DNA of 64,000 nt from Puccinellia tenuiflora (Eukaryota > Streptophyta > Magnoliopsida > Poales > Poaceae), in NCBI GenBank assembly GCA_012064385.1, contig QRDG01000475.1, positions 124,001 to 188,000 on the forward strand. Direction: 5' to 3'. A program made the translations under genes and the position numbers. Below the pieces are notes generated by a model. It had not been told where the DNA came from, did no database searches, and saw nothing but the letters and a program-made list of their open reading frames with translations. Position 1 is the stretch's first letter, and each line of letters starts with the position of its first letter. Below, piece by piece: positions 45,511 to 56,590 of the stretch.

Positions 45511-46132
45511 TGAGGTCGGTGAAGTCTTCAGCGGCATGGGAATGCCTGTTGTGGTAGACGCAGAAGGGACGATCACCCTTCTTCTCGGGGCCCGCGGCTG
45601 GAGCGGCAGCGCGAGGCTGCTTGGCGTCAGGTTCAGCGTCGGGATTTCTTCTTCTTGGACCCCTCGGCAGGGTCCTTGGCTCGTTCTTGACGAACAAGCG
45701 GCCATCCTCAGCCTTGACGTGCGCCACGTCCCCCGCGTGCGCTGAGAGAACCAGCGAACGGGACGGGGCAGGAGCGGTGACGCGGGCGGCGCCGACGAGC
45801 TCGGAGAGGCGGTTCAGCCGGGCTTCTTGAGCCTCCGGCATGGGACGGTACTGCAGCAGCTCCTGCGCCATGAGGAGCGCAGTCGCTGGGCTGGGTGCAG
45901 GGCGGCCCAGCGAGGAGGCAGCACGGTCCCGCGACGGGTGCAGGGAGGAAGCCTCCTCTTCGCCGAGGTCGTCCTCAGCGTGGTCGTCCTCCGGATGCTC
46001 GACACGGGGCTCGGGGTCGACATGGCGCTCCGGAGCAGCATTCCCACGCGGGCGGCCGCGCGGGCGGCCTGCAGGAGCGGTGGCGGCGCTAGCCATCCGG
46101 CGAGCGAGACGTTCGGCGCGAGAACCGGCCAT
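45511..46132 (-). pseudogene. Gag N-terminal region of the Tat-type element
   Basis: Begins at ATG 46132 on the minus strand, about 50 bp inside the LTR. It has an Arg/Ala-rich start (RRMASAATAPAGRPRG), an acidic stretch (EDDHAEDDLGEEE), and, at about 45570-45530, CVYHNRHSHAAEDF. That matches the zinc-finger-like CxYHNxxxH motif of Tat gag proteins but with Phe at the last Cys position. The frame then enters the 19-bp repeats. The capsid core seems shortened. Non-functional or reduced to packaging help at most. Confidence 0.75.
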
Positions 46133-46162
46133 GGCTGTGTCGAGGTTGAAGACGCGCCTCAG

Positions 46163-46183
46163 CCCCCTACCTGGCGCGCCAAA
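46163..46183 (-). promoter_or_regulatory. Primer binding site, minus strand
   Basis: Minus strand reads TTTGGCGCGCCAGGTAGGGG right after the LTR end CCCCGACA. This wording is characteristic of Tat-type elements of grasses (family knowledge) and fixes the element's orientation. Confidence 0.85.
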
Positions 46184-47329
46184 TGTCGGGGAATGTTCCC
46201 AGGAACTGGGGGTGTCTCCAAGGTATCGTGTAAGGGGCTGAACACGGAGTCAAACAATCCTCAACGTGCTCCGGCGACGGTGCTCGTCGGACTCGTTGTG
46301 GACGACACTGCAGAGATGGACACGGATCTTACCCAGGTTCAGGGCCCTCTTTGGGAGGTAAAACCCCTACGTCCTGCTATGGTGTATTGCACTGCTTGGA
46401 GAGGTTACAGTACAGGGGGAGCTTGGAGAGCTCGAGGTGGCTAACAATGGCTAACCCTAGAACAACGCTAGAGCTTCAGACCTCAGATCTAGGGTTTGGA
46501 CTCAGGCATCTTGCCACCTCTTGCTTGAGCGTGCTCCCCCTCCTTTTATAGGTGTCCTGGGCCTCTTCCCCCAAATATCTTGGCGGGAAGGGCTACCACA
46601 TGGCGACGAAGGAGGAGGACAGGTGCACGATAAAGAGGCAGTCCATGGACGCGGTCCATGGCAGGGAGCGGCGTCACCAAAGCTGGAAAAGCCACCGGCC
46701 AGCCAGGACGGTGGGCTGGCGCTGCTGAGGTGGGAGGTGACCCACGGTGACATCGCCCTTGGAGCGTAGCTGCAGATGGTCCCCTTATCACCAAAGTGGC
46801 AATCCTGGGGGCTCCTTTGCTTGGTGCAGCTTTGTTGACTGCTTTATACATGAGAATGGCAACTGCAGCGTTGCCGTCACTTCGCGCAGACGCGCGCGTC
46901 ACTCTGCAGCGGGCGCAGAGCCCATGTGCGCTCTGCCGCGGAGGCAGAGCTGGCTTCGTGGAGAAGGAAACCGGCGAGGCAAAAGTCCTCGCCGAGCCTT
47001 TTGGCTTGGTGAGGTCCCTCGCCGAGGAAAAAACCCTCGCGAGGCTTGGAGAGGTCCCTCGCCGAGGAAAAACCCTCGCGAGGCTTGGAGAGGTCCCTCG
47101 CCGAGGAAAAACCCTCGCGAGGCTTTCTAGGCTTGGAGAGCCTGGTCCTTGGCGGGGCTCGCCAGGCTTGGAGAGCCTGGTCCTTGGCGAGGCTCGCCAA
47201 GCTTGGAGAGCCTGATCCTTGGCGAGGCTCGCCATGCTTGGAGAGCCTGATCCTTGGCAAGGCCTTCTGGAGAGTGTAGAGGGTCGTGGCAGGCCGGCTA
47301 GTGGTACCCTGGTATCCACTACGCCGACA
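46184..47329 (-). repeat. 5' LTR of the Tat-type element
   Basis: 1146 bp, TGTCGGGGAATG to CGCCGACA. Minus-strand TATA box CTATAAAAGG at about 46545-46555. Differs from the other LTR at only scattered bases. The tandem GC-rich blocks at about 46985-47275 are shared with the other LTR. Confidence 0.95.
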
Positions 47330-47334
47330 ATCTC

Positions 47335-48124
47335 CGTTCTAAAAAACCTCTATAAAAATTGTAAGAATCTCTACATCCGATTTGTGGGACATGTATGTCG
47401 CAACAATTGTATGAATTTATTTTGTAGGTCTCGAGACTTCTCTGAGGACCAACAATGGATAGCGGACAACCTCAATTGTATGTTGTCGACATTCTGAATT
47501 TGTTATCTGTGAATGTTGATTCACGATACTATGATCCTTATTAAGGACCTGAATATGCTTGTAGGACGGGTCAATTCGGAGGCCGAGTCTTGGCAAGGGA
47601 GGTTTACTTCCTAAGGAAATAAAACCATCCTCATTGACTCATGTTTATCCATCCTCCCCGTGTATACAATGGGGTTGTATATCCTTCCGAGGGGTACATG
47701 ACGACTTTAGTAACGAGTTGTCTCGCTTCTTCTAGCAGACATCTAGTGGGTGCCAGAAGTACCATATGTTAAAATGGCTAATATTTGCGTCCCCAAGGAC
47801 CTTGGGGGTATAGGTATTATGGCATCTCGCCACATGAATGGGTGTGGCGGATCCTTAGAGATGAAGGGGGTCTATGGCTAAAACTGGAGCCAAATACTTA
47901 CGAGGTCGTCCCCTCATGGCATGTGATCGGAAGGAGGGTCTCAGTTATGGACATCCATCCGGGCCATTATGCATGCAATTCGGTTGGGGGTCCCCCACCT
48001 CCATAAGCGATGGACAGGTCACCCTCTTATGGATGGATCCATATATGGCTTGGTTGTCAGACCCTATAATATGAGTTTCTGGAACTCTTTGCGATCTGCT
48101 CGGTCCCGATGACCTTGGTGGCGG
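47335..48124 (+). pseudogene. LINE ORF2 remnant, piece 1
   Basis: Degraded plus-strand non-LTR sequence. From about 47540 it reads in broken frames VNSEAESWQGRFTS, SCLSILPVYTMGLYILPRG and VPKDLGGIGIMASRHMN, the C-terminal RT region of plant LINEs. The first 150 bases are unassigned. It is interrupted at 48125 by a solo LTR and resumes at 51213. Confidence 0.7.
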
Positions 48125-48458
48125 ACGCGTGAAAGAACAAACAATGACGCCTAGAGGGGGGGGTGAATAGGCGATTAAAACTTTTCCGGTTTAAGGCTTG
48201 ATAATTGTGAAATAAAACTAGGTGTTTAAATTAACAAGCCAACAACCTAAAATACTAGGTTCACCTATGTGCACAAACAACTTATGCTAAGCAATATAAC
48301 AACAAGGTGATAGCAATATATATGACATCAAGCACAAAGGCTATCACAATGTAAATTGCATAAGTAAAGAGCTTGGGTATAGAAATAACCGAGGCACGCG
48401 GAGATGAGGATGTATTCCCGAGTTCCTCCTTGTTAAGGGAGTACGTCTCGTTGGAGGG

Positions 48459-49300
48459 CTACATCTAGTGGAAAGACTAATGTCTGTCTCTCTCACTAAT
48501 GAGGAGGATGTGTTTAAGTGGAGTTTGACTCCAAGTGGATCATTCTCGGTAAAATCAATGTATTCAGAATACATGAATGGACATACCCCTTTTCTTAGAA
48601 AGTATCTATGGAAGCTTAAAGTCCCTTTAAAGATTAAAAAATTTATGTGGTTTGTTAACAGAAAGGTCATCCTCACTAAAGATAATCTTGCAAAAAGGAA
48701 TTGGAATGGGTGCAAACAATGTGTTTTTTGTCAGGAAGATGAAACTGTAGAACACTTGTTTATCAATTGTCCCCTTGCAAAAAACATTTGGAGACTTATT
48801 CATTTTACTTATAGTACCACACCACCTACTAATATTGCTAATATGTTTGGTAATTGGCTAGCTGGTGTAGATAAGAAAATTAAGGCCCGCATTCGTATTG
48901 GCGTTTGTGCTTTTATATGGACAATATGGAATTGTCGAAATGATATTGTGTTTAACAAGACAGGAGGTGTTCATTTTTTGCAGGTCGTCCACAAGGCTAT
49001 CTACTGGATCAACCTATGGTCCTTCCTTCTCCCACTAGAACAGCGTGCACCTATGGATTCTGGATGCACTCGGTTGATGGCGGTCGTTCGGGCTATCTTC
49101 AACCGAGGTGGTTGGCATCATACTAGAAGGCAAGATTATGGCTAGTCTTGTAGAACTTTTCTGTTTTCCATTGGTTGACTGTTGTGGCCAATGAGGTTCT
49201 TATGTGTCTTGTAAACTTTTAAAAGTTCAAAAACTTCGCAATAAAGAGCCGTATGCATCACTTTGATGCAGAGGCTGGGATGATCCTTTTTCTAAAAAAA
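48459..49300 (+). mobile_element. 5'-truncated LINE inside the solo LTR
   Basis: 842 bp ending in TTTCTAAAAAAA, flanked by a perfect 16-bp TSD ACGTCTCGTTGGAGGG (48443-48458 and 49301-49316). Long TSD, poly-A-like tail and 5' truncation are the signature of LINE retrotransposition. Confidence 0.95.
48468..49145 (+). pseudogene. LINE ORF2 C-terminus (zf-RVT)
   Basis: The open frame covers the last 225 residues of a LINE ORF2: SLTNEEDVFKWSLTPSGSFS, then LWKLKVPLKIKKFMWF, and the zf-RVT zinc motif CVFCQEDETVEHLFINC (about 48720), then WTIWNCRNDIVFNK. No catalytic RT is present, so it is a 5'-truncated, dead-on-arrival copy; yet the frame is uninterrupted, so it is younger than the other LINEs in the window. 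The ATG at its start is internal to the original ORF. Confidence 0.9.
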
Positions 49301-51212
49301 ACGTCTCGTTGGAGGGGTGTGAGCTCGCCACAAAAGGCCTACTCAAGACGCCACAAAGGCCTCACCCTATTATCCGATGAACCTCACCCCAAGGGTTAGG
49401 TTCACCTTCCACTATCGGAATCCTTCAAGGTGGAATGCGGAGTCTTTACAACGATCTTGGGGCACACACCCACAACTCAATCGGGGGCTCCCAAATCTTG
49501 CCCGAAGCTTCACAACTCGAAGTCTTCGCGACACCACCAACCGTCTAGGGTACACAATGCACCCAAGAGGCACAAGCTCTTGGGAACACAATGCACCCAA
49601 GAGTAACAAGCTTCTCAACCTTTAACTTCCACGAATCTTCGTGGAGAGAGCAAACCGATGCAACTAATGCAAGAGTAAGAGCACAAGTGCTCAAATCCTT
49701 CACTCTCAAATCCCACCAAAAGCAACTAATGCTTGTGGGGGGAGAAGAGAGAAAGAACTAAGAAGAACTCAACAAATGAATCCCAAGATCTAGATCCAAA
49801 AGGGTTCCCCTCACTTAGAGGAGAGATTGTTTGGTGGAAATGTAGATCTAGATCTCCTCTCTTGAATCCCTAAAGATGGGCAAGAATCATTGGAGGGATG
49901 GAGAGAAACCCAAGCTTTTTCGAGGTCAAACAATGGAGGAGAGAGAGAGAGAGAGAGAGAAAAGGGTTGGGCAACCATTGGGGAAGAAGGCCCGTTAAAT
50001 AGGTTGCCCCAAAATCCAACCGTTGGGGGCAGATTCGCGTAGGGGCGGTACTACCGCCAGAGACGGCGGTACTGCCGCCCCACGCGTTTCAGCCCACCAA
50101 CGGCTCTCAAAAGAACCCGCAGTAGTGGTACTGCCACCAGAGGCGGCGGTACTACCGCTGGGGTGAAACAGAGGGCATCAACGGCGGCAGTGCTGGCGGC
50201 ACTGCTGGCAGTGCTGCACAGCCTAGGAGAGGGCTCAAAGTTCCCAATAGTGGTACTACCGCCAGAGGCGGCGGTACTGCCGCTGAGGGCTAACAGAGCA
50301 CCTCCCTAGCGGTAGTGCTGGTGGCACTGCTGGCGGTACCACCGGCGGTACTGCCGCCAGAGGCGGCGGTACTACCGCTGCACAGAGAAAAAACAGCAAA
50401 ACCCTGAAACTGAATAACTTTTGCTAGGAAACTCCGATCGAGGTAAATCCAATTTTGTTGGAAAGAGGACGACAAAAGCTTACCCTACAAAAACTGAAAA
50501 TAAGAAAACAAGCAAGGGAGATTGTGCAAAGGGTTGGAAGGGTGAAACCTTCCACACGGATGAACCGGCAAAATCTCCAACACCGAAAACGCAAAAGAAG
50601 ACGCATACGAAATCCGTTTTTGGTGAACTTGGCCTTGTCATCACGAGCACGACAAGCACCAAGACCACACCACGATAAGAGACAAATAAGAACCAATAAA
50701 GATGATTGCAAGGATGCAAAGGTTTGAGCTCTCCATGAACGATACGATCAAGATACTCGGTCGAGAGCCCCTCTTGATAGTACGGTTATCTATCCTAAAA
50801 TCCGGTCTCTCAACTAACATCATGAGACCGGTAAAATAGAAAGCCTATCAAGATCATACCTTTCCCTTGCGCATAATCCACTTGAGGTCGATGAAGACGA
50901 TCTTCATCTCCTCAAGACGAACCACCTTTCTTGATTGCGCTTCGCTTGGTGAAGATTCACATGTTGCTCCCCCATACACCAATATGGGAGACGCACTCTT
51001 CGGCAGATCTTCACATGGCCTTGAGTGTTAATCAACTCGCACTTAGCCTTGATCAACATAAACTCTTCTTCCCTTAGCCTTGACTCCAACAAATGGAGAT
51101 CAAGCAAAGCATATGGACACATCTACAAGTAGCTCAATACTAACATTAGTCCGTAGAGATTGTCATTAATTACCAAAACTACACATAGGGGCAACCATGC
51201 ACTTTCAACGCG

Positions 51213-51505
51213 GCCCTCTATGGGATTCGGTACATCTCGTTTCGACACATGTTTGCCCCGGTGCAAGCCCATAAGTCAGAGGCGCTACTTGCCTCCCGTG
51301 ATCGCTCTCGGACTACACTGGTAGTGTTTCGTGGTGCCTCTCGCCATCAATTTTTACCGTTAGACCTGCATACTAAGCCCTATTTAGAGGCTTGTGCTGA
51401 CGTAGACCGACCCGCTATGGAAGACCCATATGCCCTTGAAAATCAAGATTTTGTTTTGACACTTCTTCGGAGACGCCTACCCTCTGGGGTGAAGATCGCA
51501 AAGTG
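51213..51505 (+). pseudogene. LINE ORF2 remnant, piece 2
   Basis: Continues the LINE between two solo LTRs. The open frame from 51249 includes LTLLRRRLPSGVKIAKC. The reading continues across the next insertion into the zinc motif at 54064 once the solo LTR and one TSD copy are ignored. Confidence 0.65.
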
Positions 51506-54058
51506 TGAAAGAGCATGGTTGCCCCCCATGTGTTGTTTTGGTAATTAATGACAATCTCTATGGACTAATGTGTGCTTTGAGTTATATTTGTAGTGTTGGT
51601 CCATAAGGAATGCTTGGACTCCATATGTTGGAGTTAAGGCTAAAAGAAGAAGATTATATGTTGATCAAGGCTAAGTGCAAGTTGATCAACATACAAGATA
51701 AGGGCATGTGAAGATATGCGAAAGAGTGCCTCTCCCATCTTGGTGTATGGGGGAGCAATATGCGAGTCTTCACCAAGCGGAGCGCAATCATAAGGAATGC
51801 TTGGACTCCATATGTTGGAGTCAAGGCTAAAAGAAGAAGATTATATATTGATCAAGGCTAAGTGCAAGTTGATCAACATACAAGATAAGGGCATGTGAAG
51901 ATATGCGAAAGAGTGCCTCTCCCATCTTGGTGTATGGGGGAGCAATATACGAGTCTTCACCAAGCGGAGCGCAATCAAGAAAGGTGATCCACTTGAGAGG
52001 AGATCAAGATCGTCATCATCTAGCTCAAGTGGAATGCGCAAGGCAAAGGTATGATCTTGATAGGTTTCTATTTTACCGGTCTCGCGGTGTAGTTGGGAGA
52101 CCGGGTTTTAGGATAGGTAACCGTACTATCAAGAGGGGCTCTCAAGTGAGCTTTAGCGTATCGGTCGTAGAGAGCTCAAACCTTTGCATCATTGGCATCA
52201 TCTTTATTGGTTCTTATTTGTCTCTTATCATGTTGTGGTCTTGGTGCTTGTCGTGCTTGTCATGACAAGGCCAAGCTCATCGAAAACGGTTTTCATATGC
52301 GTCTTCCATTGCGTTTTCGATATTAGAAATATTGTCGGTTTGTCCTTGAGAAATTATCCACACATACATGTGTTGAGAATTTATCTCTTAATTGTTTTCA
52401 AATATTTCCAAGGATAGATAATATCATCCTCTTTCCAACAAAATTGGTTTCACCTCTTTCGGACTTCATTTGCAAAAGATATGACGGTTTCCATTTGCAA
52501 GAAAGAGGTTTAATCTTTCCTCATGTGTTATTATAATATATTGTTGGACTATGATGTTTTTCTACATAATCTTGTAGTTCTTGTTGTGGTGATTCCAACG
52601 AGTCCAAGATTATCGAAAACGGAGTCCGGATACAAAAGTTATTGCATTTCCGGTATCGGACGTTTTCTAGGCAGAAAAAGAAAAGAAAAGAAAGAACGAA
52701 AAAACGGGGAAGGAGCTGCCCGGTCTGGCCGGCCTCGTGGCCGGGGCCTCTCGGGCCGCTGGCCGGCCATCATGGTCGGCCCACCCGGCTGGCTGCTTGT
52801 GGCCTGCTCTTTTTCCCTTGTTTTGCTGCTTTTGGGCTGCCCCGGCCATGTGGCCGGCATGGCCGGCCCGATGGCCGGCCTCGCGCAGTTTTGCCTCCAA
52901 CGGCTCCTTTTGGAGCTACTACTTAAGGGGTTTCTTCCCCAAAGGTTTTCAGGGTTCCTAGCCACCATTTTGAGCAAGTTTCTTCCCCACCATTGTTGAT
53001 CTCGTGAACTTGCCTTTCTCTCAATCCCTCCAATAGTTCTTGCTAGTTTTTGAGGGAAAAGAGAGAGGAGGTCTAGATCCGCATTTCCACCGATCGATTT
53101 CTCCTCTAAGTGAGGGGAACACTTTGGATCTAGATCTTTGGAGTTTCTTGGTGTTTCTCCTTGTTCTTCCTCTCAAATCCCTCCCAAGCATTAGTTGCTT
53201 TGGTTGGATTCGGGTTGGAAGAACTTGACCACTTAGTGTGTTCTTGCCATTGCATTAGTTGCATCGGTTTGAGTTCTCCACGGTGATTCATGGAAAGTGA
53301 AGTTGAGAAGCTTGTTACTCTTGGGTGCTTGGGTGCCCTAGAGCTTGTTCCTCTAGGGCACGTTGGTACCCTAGACGGTTGTTGATTTCTCGGAGTCTTG
53401 GTGGCTCACGGGATTTGTTGAGAGCCTCCAATTGTGGAGTGTGTCTCAACCTTGTTCGTCTCGGAGCTTTGGTAGCTACGAAGACATTGCCGGGAGCCAT
53501 CAATTGAGTTGTGGTGTGTGCCCCGGCCTTGGGCATCGAGTCTTGGCGGCTCGGTGCATTTGGTGAAGACCCTCCAACTTGTGGAGTGAGCTTCATCCTT
53601 GTAAAGGTTCTAGTTGTCAACCTCAATGGCAACATAGTGACAAGTGCCTCGCCACATTGGTGGTAAGACACAACGGAGATACGGTGTGCCATATCAAGGC
53701 TACTCGGTGTTTCACATTGGTGAACACCGCGCCGCTCCAACGGTGACTAGCTTCCATTGGGAAGTGAACTTCGGGATAAATCATCGTCTCCAAGTGCCTC
53801 GGTATTTCTATACCCGAGCTTCTTACTTATGCTATTTACTTTGTGATAGCCATAGAGTTTAAAGTTATATATCTTGCTATCACCTAGTTGATTATATTGA
53901 TTAGCATAAGTTGTTGGTGCACATAGGTAAACCTAGCTAGTTTAGGTTTTGGCTTGATAAATTAAACGTTAGTTTTATTCCGCATTTATTCAAGCCCTAA
54001 CCGTAATAATTTTAAATCGCCTATTCACCCCCCTCTAGGCGACATCCGTGTCCTTTCA
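51506..54058 (+). mobile_element. Solo LTR of the gag-only family, plus strand
   Basis: TGAAAGAGCATGG to GTGTCCTTTCA, 2553 bp, TSD AAGTG at 51501-51505 and 54059-54063. It is the reverse orientation of the LTRs at 23512 and 48130 and contains TTCACCCCCCTCTAGGCGAC near its end, the mirror of their G-run. It includes a 187-bp tandem duplication. Confidence 0.94.
51604..51977. repeat. 187-bp tandem duplication inside the solo LTR
   Basis: TAAGGAATGCTTGGACTCC starts at 51604 and again at 51791. The two units differ at a handful of bases. It is not present in the sister LTRs of the window. Confidence 0.93.
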
Positions 54059-54063
54059 AAGTG

Positions 54064-54475
54064 TCATCGGCCTGGTAATGCCCTCTGCCCCTATGTGCGG
54101 TCCCAGAATCTTTTCCCATGTCCCGCTCCTTGCTTACTATGGAGATTCTTTTCTGAGGCATTGAGGCCTATTTGGCAAGCCCTAGACCTTGGCAAGTTCC
54201 TGGAAACTCTGGCGAATCATACTAAGGCGCCTCTTCTGGTTAGTGTATGTCGTGATGACCTGAACCATATGGACCATACATAATAAGATGGTTATCAAGC
54301 ATGTCTTTCCTAGATGTGCCCCTGATTCAGTGTTTAAATTTCTGACTTTTCTGCAAAAGTGGCACCCACTATGTAAGCAGTGGGACATGGCTCAGCTAGA
54401 CGGTCTCCTTGACGTCATGAAGGAAAACAACAATGCTCAGTCAATCTTCTTCTTCACGACATACTTGTTATAGGA
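54064..54475 (+). pseudogene. LINE ORF2 remnant, piece 3
   Basis: Resumes after the solo LTR with HRPGNALC (zinc-finger region), then in shifted frames EALRPIWQALDLGKFLETLA and FKFLTFLQKWHPLCKQWDMAQ, a typical LINE ORF2 C-terminus. The frame ends with TAG at about 54473. Confidence 0.7.
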
Positions 54476-54476
54476 T

Positions 54477-54660
54477 CAACAACTATCATGACCACCATAC
54501 GGATAACCCCTTGAATAACGTCTTGGTTATCATATAATCCTTTTCTTTTAATCTTGAATCCAACATATGATCTTAGGGACTTTCTATGGACAAGCCCTTG
54601 TAAAATTCAATGCAAACATTAGTCCATAGTCAAAACCACAAATGGACACCCTACTCTTTC
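54477..54660 (-). repeat. Truncated LTR end related to the gag-only family
   Basis: Ends ACACCCTACTCTTTCA, with AACATTAGTCCATAG and AAAACCACAAATGG before it, paralleling the outer end of the LTR at 23512-25880. Only about 180 bp remain. Confidence 0.6.
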
Positions 54661-55171
54661 ATCGGGCTTTTGAAGGTGAAGGTCGGGGTCGAGAGAAATC
54701 TCAAGCATGAAGTCTTCTTCGGACGTTGTTCTTCTCCTTGTTGGAGGGTCATGATGGAACCCCTCCTCGTCGACCCTAGATTTAGCGTATTTAGCGTGCC
54801 AATGTTAGTTGAGGTTCATTTTGCATCTTGGGACGAATTGGGTTTGGGTGAAAGCTCTATAGCTGACAAGTGCGAGTGCCGATGATGGTTGAGTTAGGGA
54901 GACTTTTTCCTTCAAGCATCGTCGTGAAACCCTCGTTTCCCCATGCATCTGGCACATGTGTCTTTGGCGAGCTCCAGTCTTCGTGCAGTCCTTTGTGACA
55001 TCACAATCTAACTACTATGTCCACCATGCATGTACCCCATGGTTGACCTCCTTGCATGAAGTTTCATGTTGGTGATGAGGTCTCGGCTGATCGAGGTTAT
55101 TCGACGGCGTATGTGGTTATCCTCGTCTTGCATTGCTCACAATTTCGCATTTGGTGATGGTTGTCGAGTTC
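54661..55171 (+). other. Probable 3' untranslated part of the LINE carcass
   Basis: No intact ORF. Its right end (GGTTGTCGAGTTC at 55159-55171) is the left TSD of the next insertion, and the same sequence continues after 56193, so 54661-55171 and 56194-56590 were once continuous. Confidence 0.5.
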
Positions 55172-56180
55172 TTTTTTTTTTGAAACAACAGGAGAGGCCA
55201 CGAAGGACCTAGAACTGCATTAAAGGCGGCTGGTACAACATTACATCGAGGAACCCGAAAGAAAGAAAATTACAATATTGTCCTCGGACTTTTACATAAA
55301 GGACCTCAGATTTAAAGACTAAAACGCCATCCGGTCCTTCTTCTTCACCGCGGGTCGATTGGGACCTCAAGGCATAGGCGCCAGCGTCACCACCGGGGAG
55401 CTTGCCACTTGGGATGACTCCGACGAAGATTCCCACGCCGAGATCGAAGATCCTCTAGTCAAGGAGGAAGAACATGCCCGAACACGAACGCCAGGGCGTG
55501 GAGTGGCTCCCTTTGCCGAAAATAGCATCAGCCCAAAAAAGCTGACGCTGAAGAACTCCAGAGGAAAACGCAGTTCCTGGGATGCACGCTCGCACCCCAA
55601 ACTCCTCAACCCATCCCCTAAACTCAATAGCAGAAGATCTACCCTTCTTCCCTCCCTCGCCACCACGGCCGGTCAAGAGGAAGAAGAGAGTCAACATATC
55701 GAGAAGCAGAAGACGGCAACGCTTATTAACCGAGCCTGCGGCGAAGAACCTGCCATCCTCCCACCTTGGGAGCACATCAGAGCAATCCAACCACATCCTC
55801 CCAGTACCGCGCCATAGCACCGGGAAGAACCAGCTCGACGACTCAGCCTTATTGTCGGAGATCCTCGTGGCCTCCCTCTCCGTCTGCGAGTACGCCTGCC
55901 ACCTGCACACCACAACAGTGAAGAACGCCGACGAGCCGTGCCAGATCTGGCCGAAAAGACCTAGCAGCCTACTCCCATACGCCACGCAGGGCAAGACACA
56001 AAGCAAACTACAGCTAATATGTACAGAGCAGCGACCAGAGCTTCGCCTCAGCCTCTCCCGTACGGCAACGCCGCCATGGAAGACCTCGGTCCGGCTCTGG
56101 AAGGCACGGGAGACTCTCAAAGCACTGTAGTAGGGGAGAGAGAGAGGGGAAAAGGGAGAAGTGGACCGAACAGCTCTGTC
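55172..56180 (-). mobile_element. Minus-strand retro-insertion (LINE-like), 5'-truncated
   Basis: Begins with a poly-T (poly-A of the minus strand) and is flanked by a 13-bp TSD with one mismatch: GGTTGTCGAGTTC (55159-55171) and GGTTGTCGAGCTC (56181-56193). About 1.0 kb. A 289-codon minus-strand frame (56324-55455) crosses the border, so it is not a natural protein. I do not recognise the content; it could be a LINE 3' region or a processed transcript. Confidence 0.7.
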
Positions 56181-56193
56181 GGTTGTCGAGCTC

Positions 56194-56590
56194 GAGGCCA
56201 AGATGAGGCACAATGTTCGTCTCTGTGGAGCATTTCCTTTCGGCGGCGACGTCTTTTGGTGTCGCGATGTGCCTCGGCGGTGTGATACCCTTTGATGACC
56301 TTCGTGGCTCTCCTTGTGCTGCAAGGTGTAGCATGATCATTGGGCAAGCAGATGATGTCTCTATGTATTTTGTCTCGACAACGGGATGCCCTTTGACTAA
56401 GCAAACAATACCCCATATTGTTGTGGAGCTTAGTGATTTGTATAAGGCTTGGTATTGTTGTCTAGGTCTTACCTTGTTTCGGGTTTTGTCTTCCTCGTTT
56501 CCTAGGTTCTTTCTTTTGGAGGTGTCGTCTGCCACTTTAACCGTTGTGTTTGTAGTCTGGTTCGTCTTTTTTCAATGAAAAATTGAAAAT
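56194..56590 (+). other. Probable tail of the LINE carcass
   Basis: Continuation of 54661-55171. It ends TTTGTAGTCTGGTTCGTC then TTTTTTCAATGAAAAATTG, a weak A-rich LINE-like tail. No coding potential that I trust. Confidence 0.45.

Larger units (their letters stand above)
33053..47329 (-). mobile_element. Complete non-autonomous Tat-type Ty3/gypsy element with two nested solo LTRs
   Basis: Bounded by a perfect TSD, ATCTC at 33048-33052 and 47330-47334. LTRs start TGTCGGGGAATG and end CGCCGACA. The primer site next to the right LTR (minus strand TTTGGCGCGCCAGGTAGGGG) and a TATA box CTATAAAAGG on the minus strand show it reads right to left. Once the two inserts are removed it is about 6.5 kb. 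Its internal region has a gag piece, an integrase piece and tandem repeats but no RT, so it cannot move alone. The close similarity of the two LTRs (about a dozen differences noticed) makes it a fairly recent insertion. Confidence 0.93.
48130..51207 (-). mobile_element. Solo LTR of the gag-only family, minus strand, with a nested LINE
   Basis: TGAAAGAACAAAC to ATGCACTTTCA, TSD ACGCG at 48125-48129 and 51208-51212. Same layout as the LTR at 23512-25880, including the G-run next to TGAATAGGCG and GGTACTACCGCC-type repeats (50040-50380). Without the LINE it is about 2.2 kb. Confidence 0.93.

Noticed and set aside
46546..47319. 257-codon minus-strand frame
   Set aside because: Lies wholly inside the LTR and translates its tandem repeats; no domain.
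55455..56324. 289-codon minus-strand frame
   Set aside because: Runs across the TSD of the retro-insertion at 56181-56193, so it cannot be one natural protein; no domain recognised.
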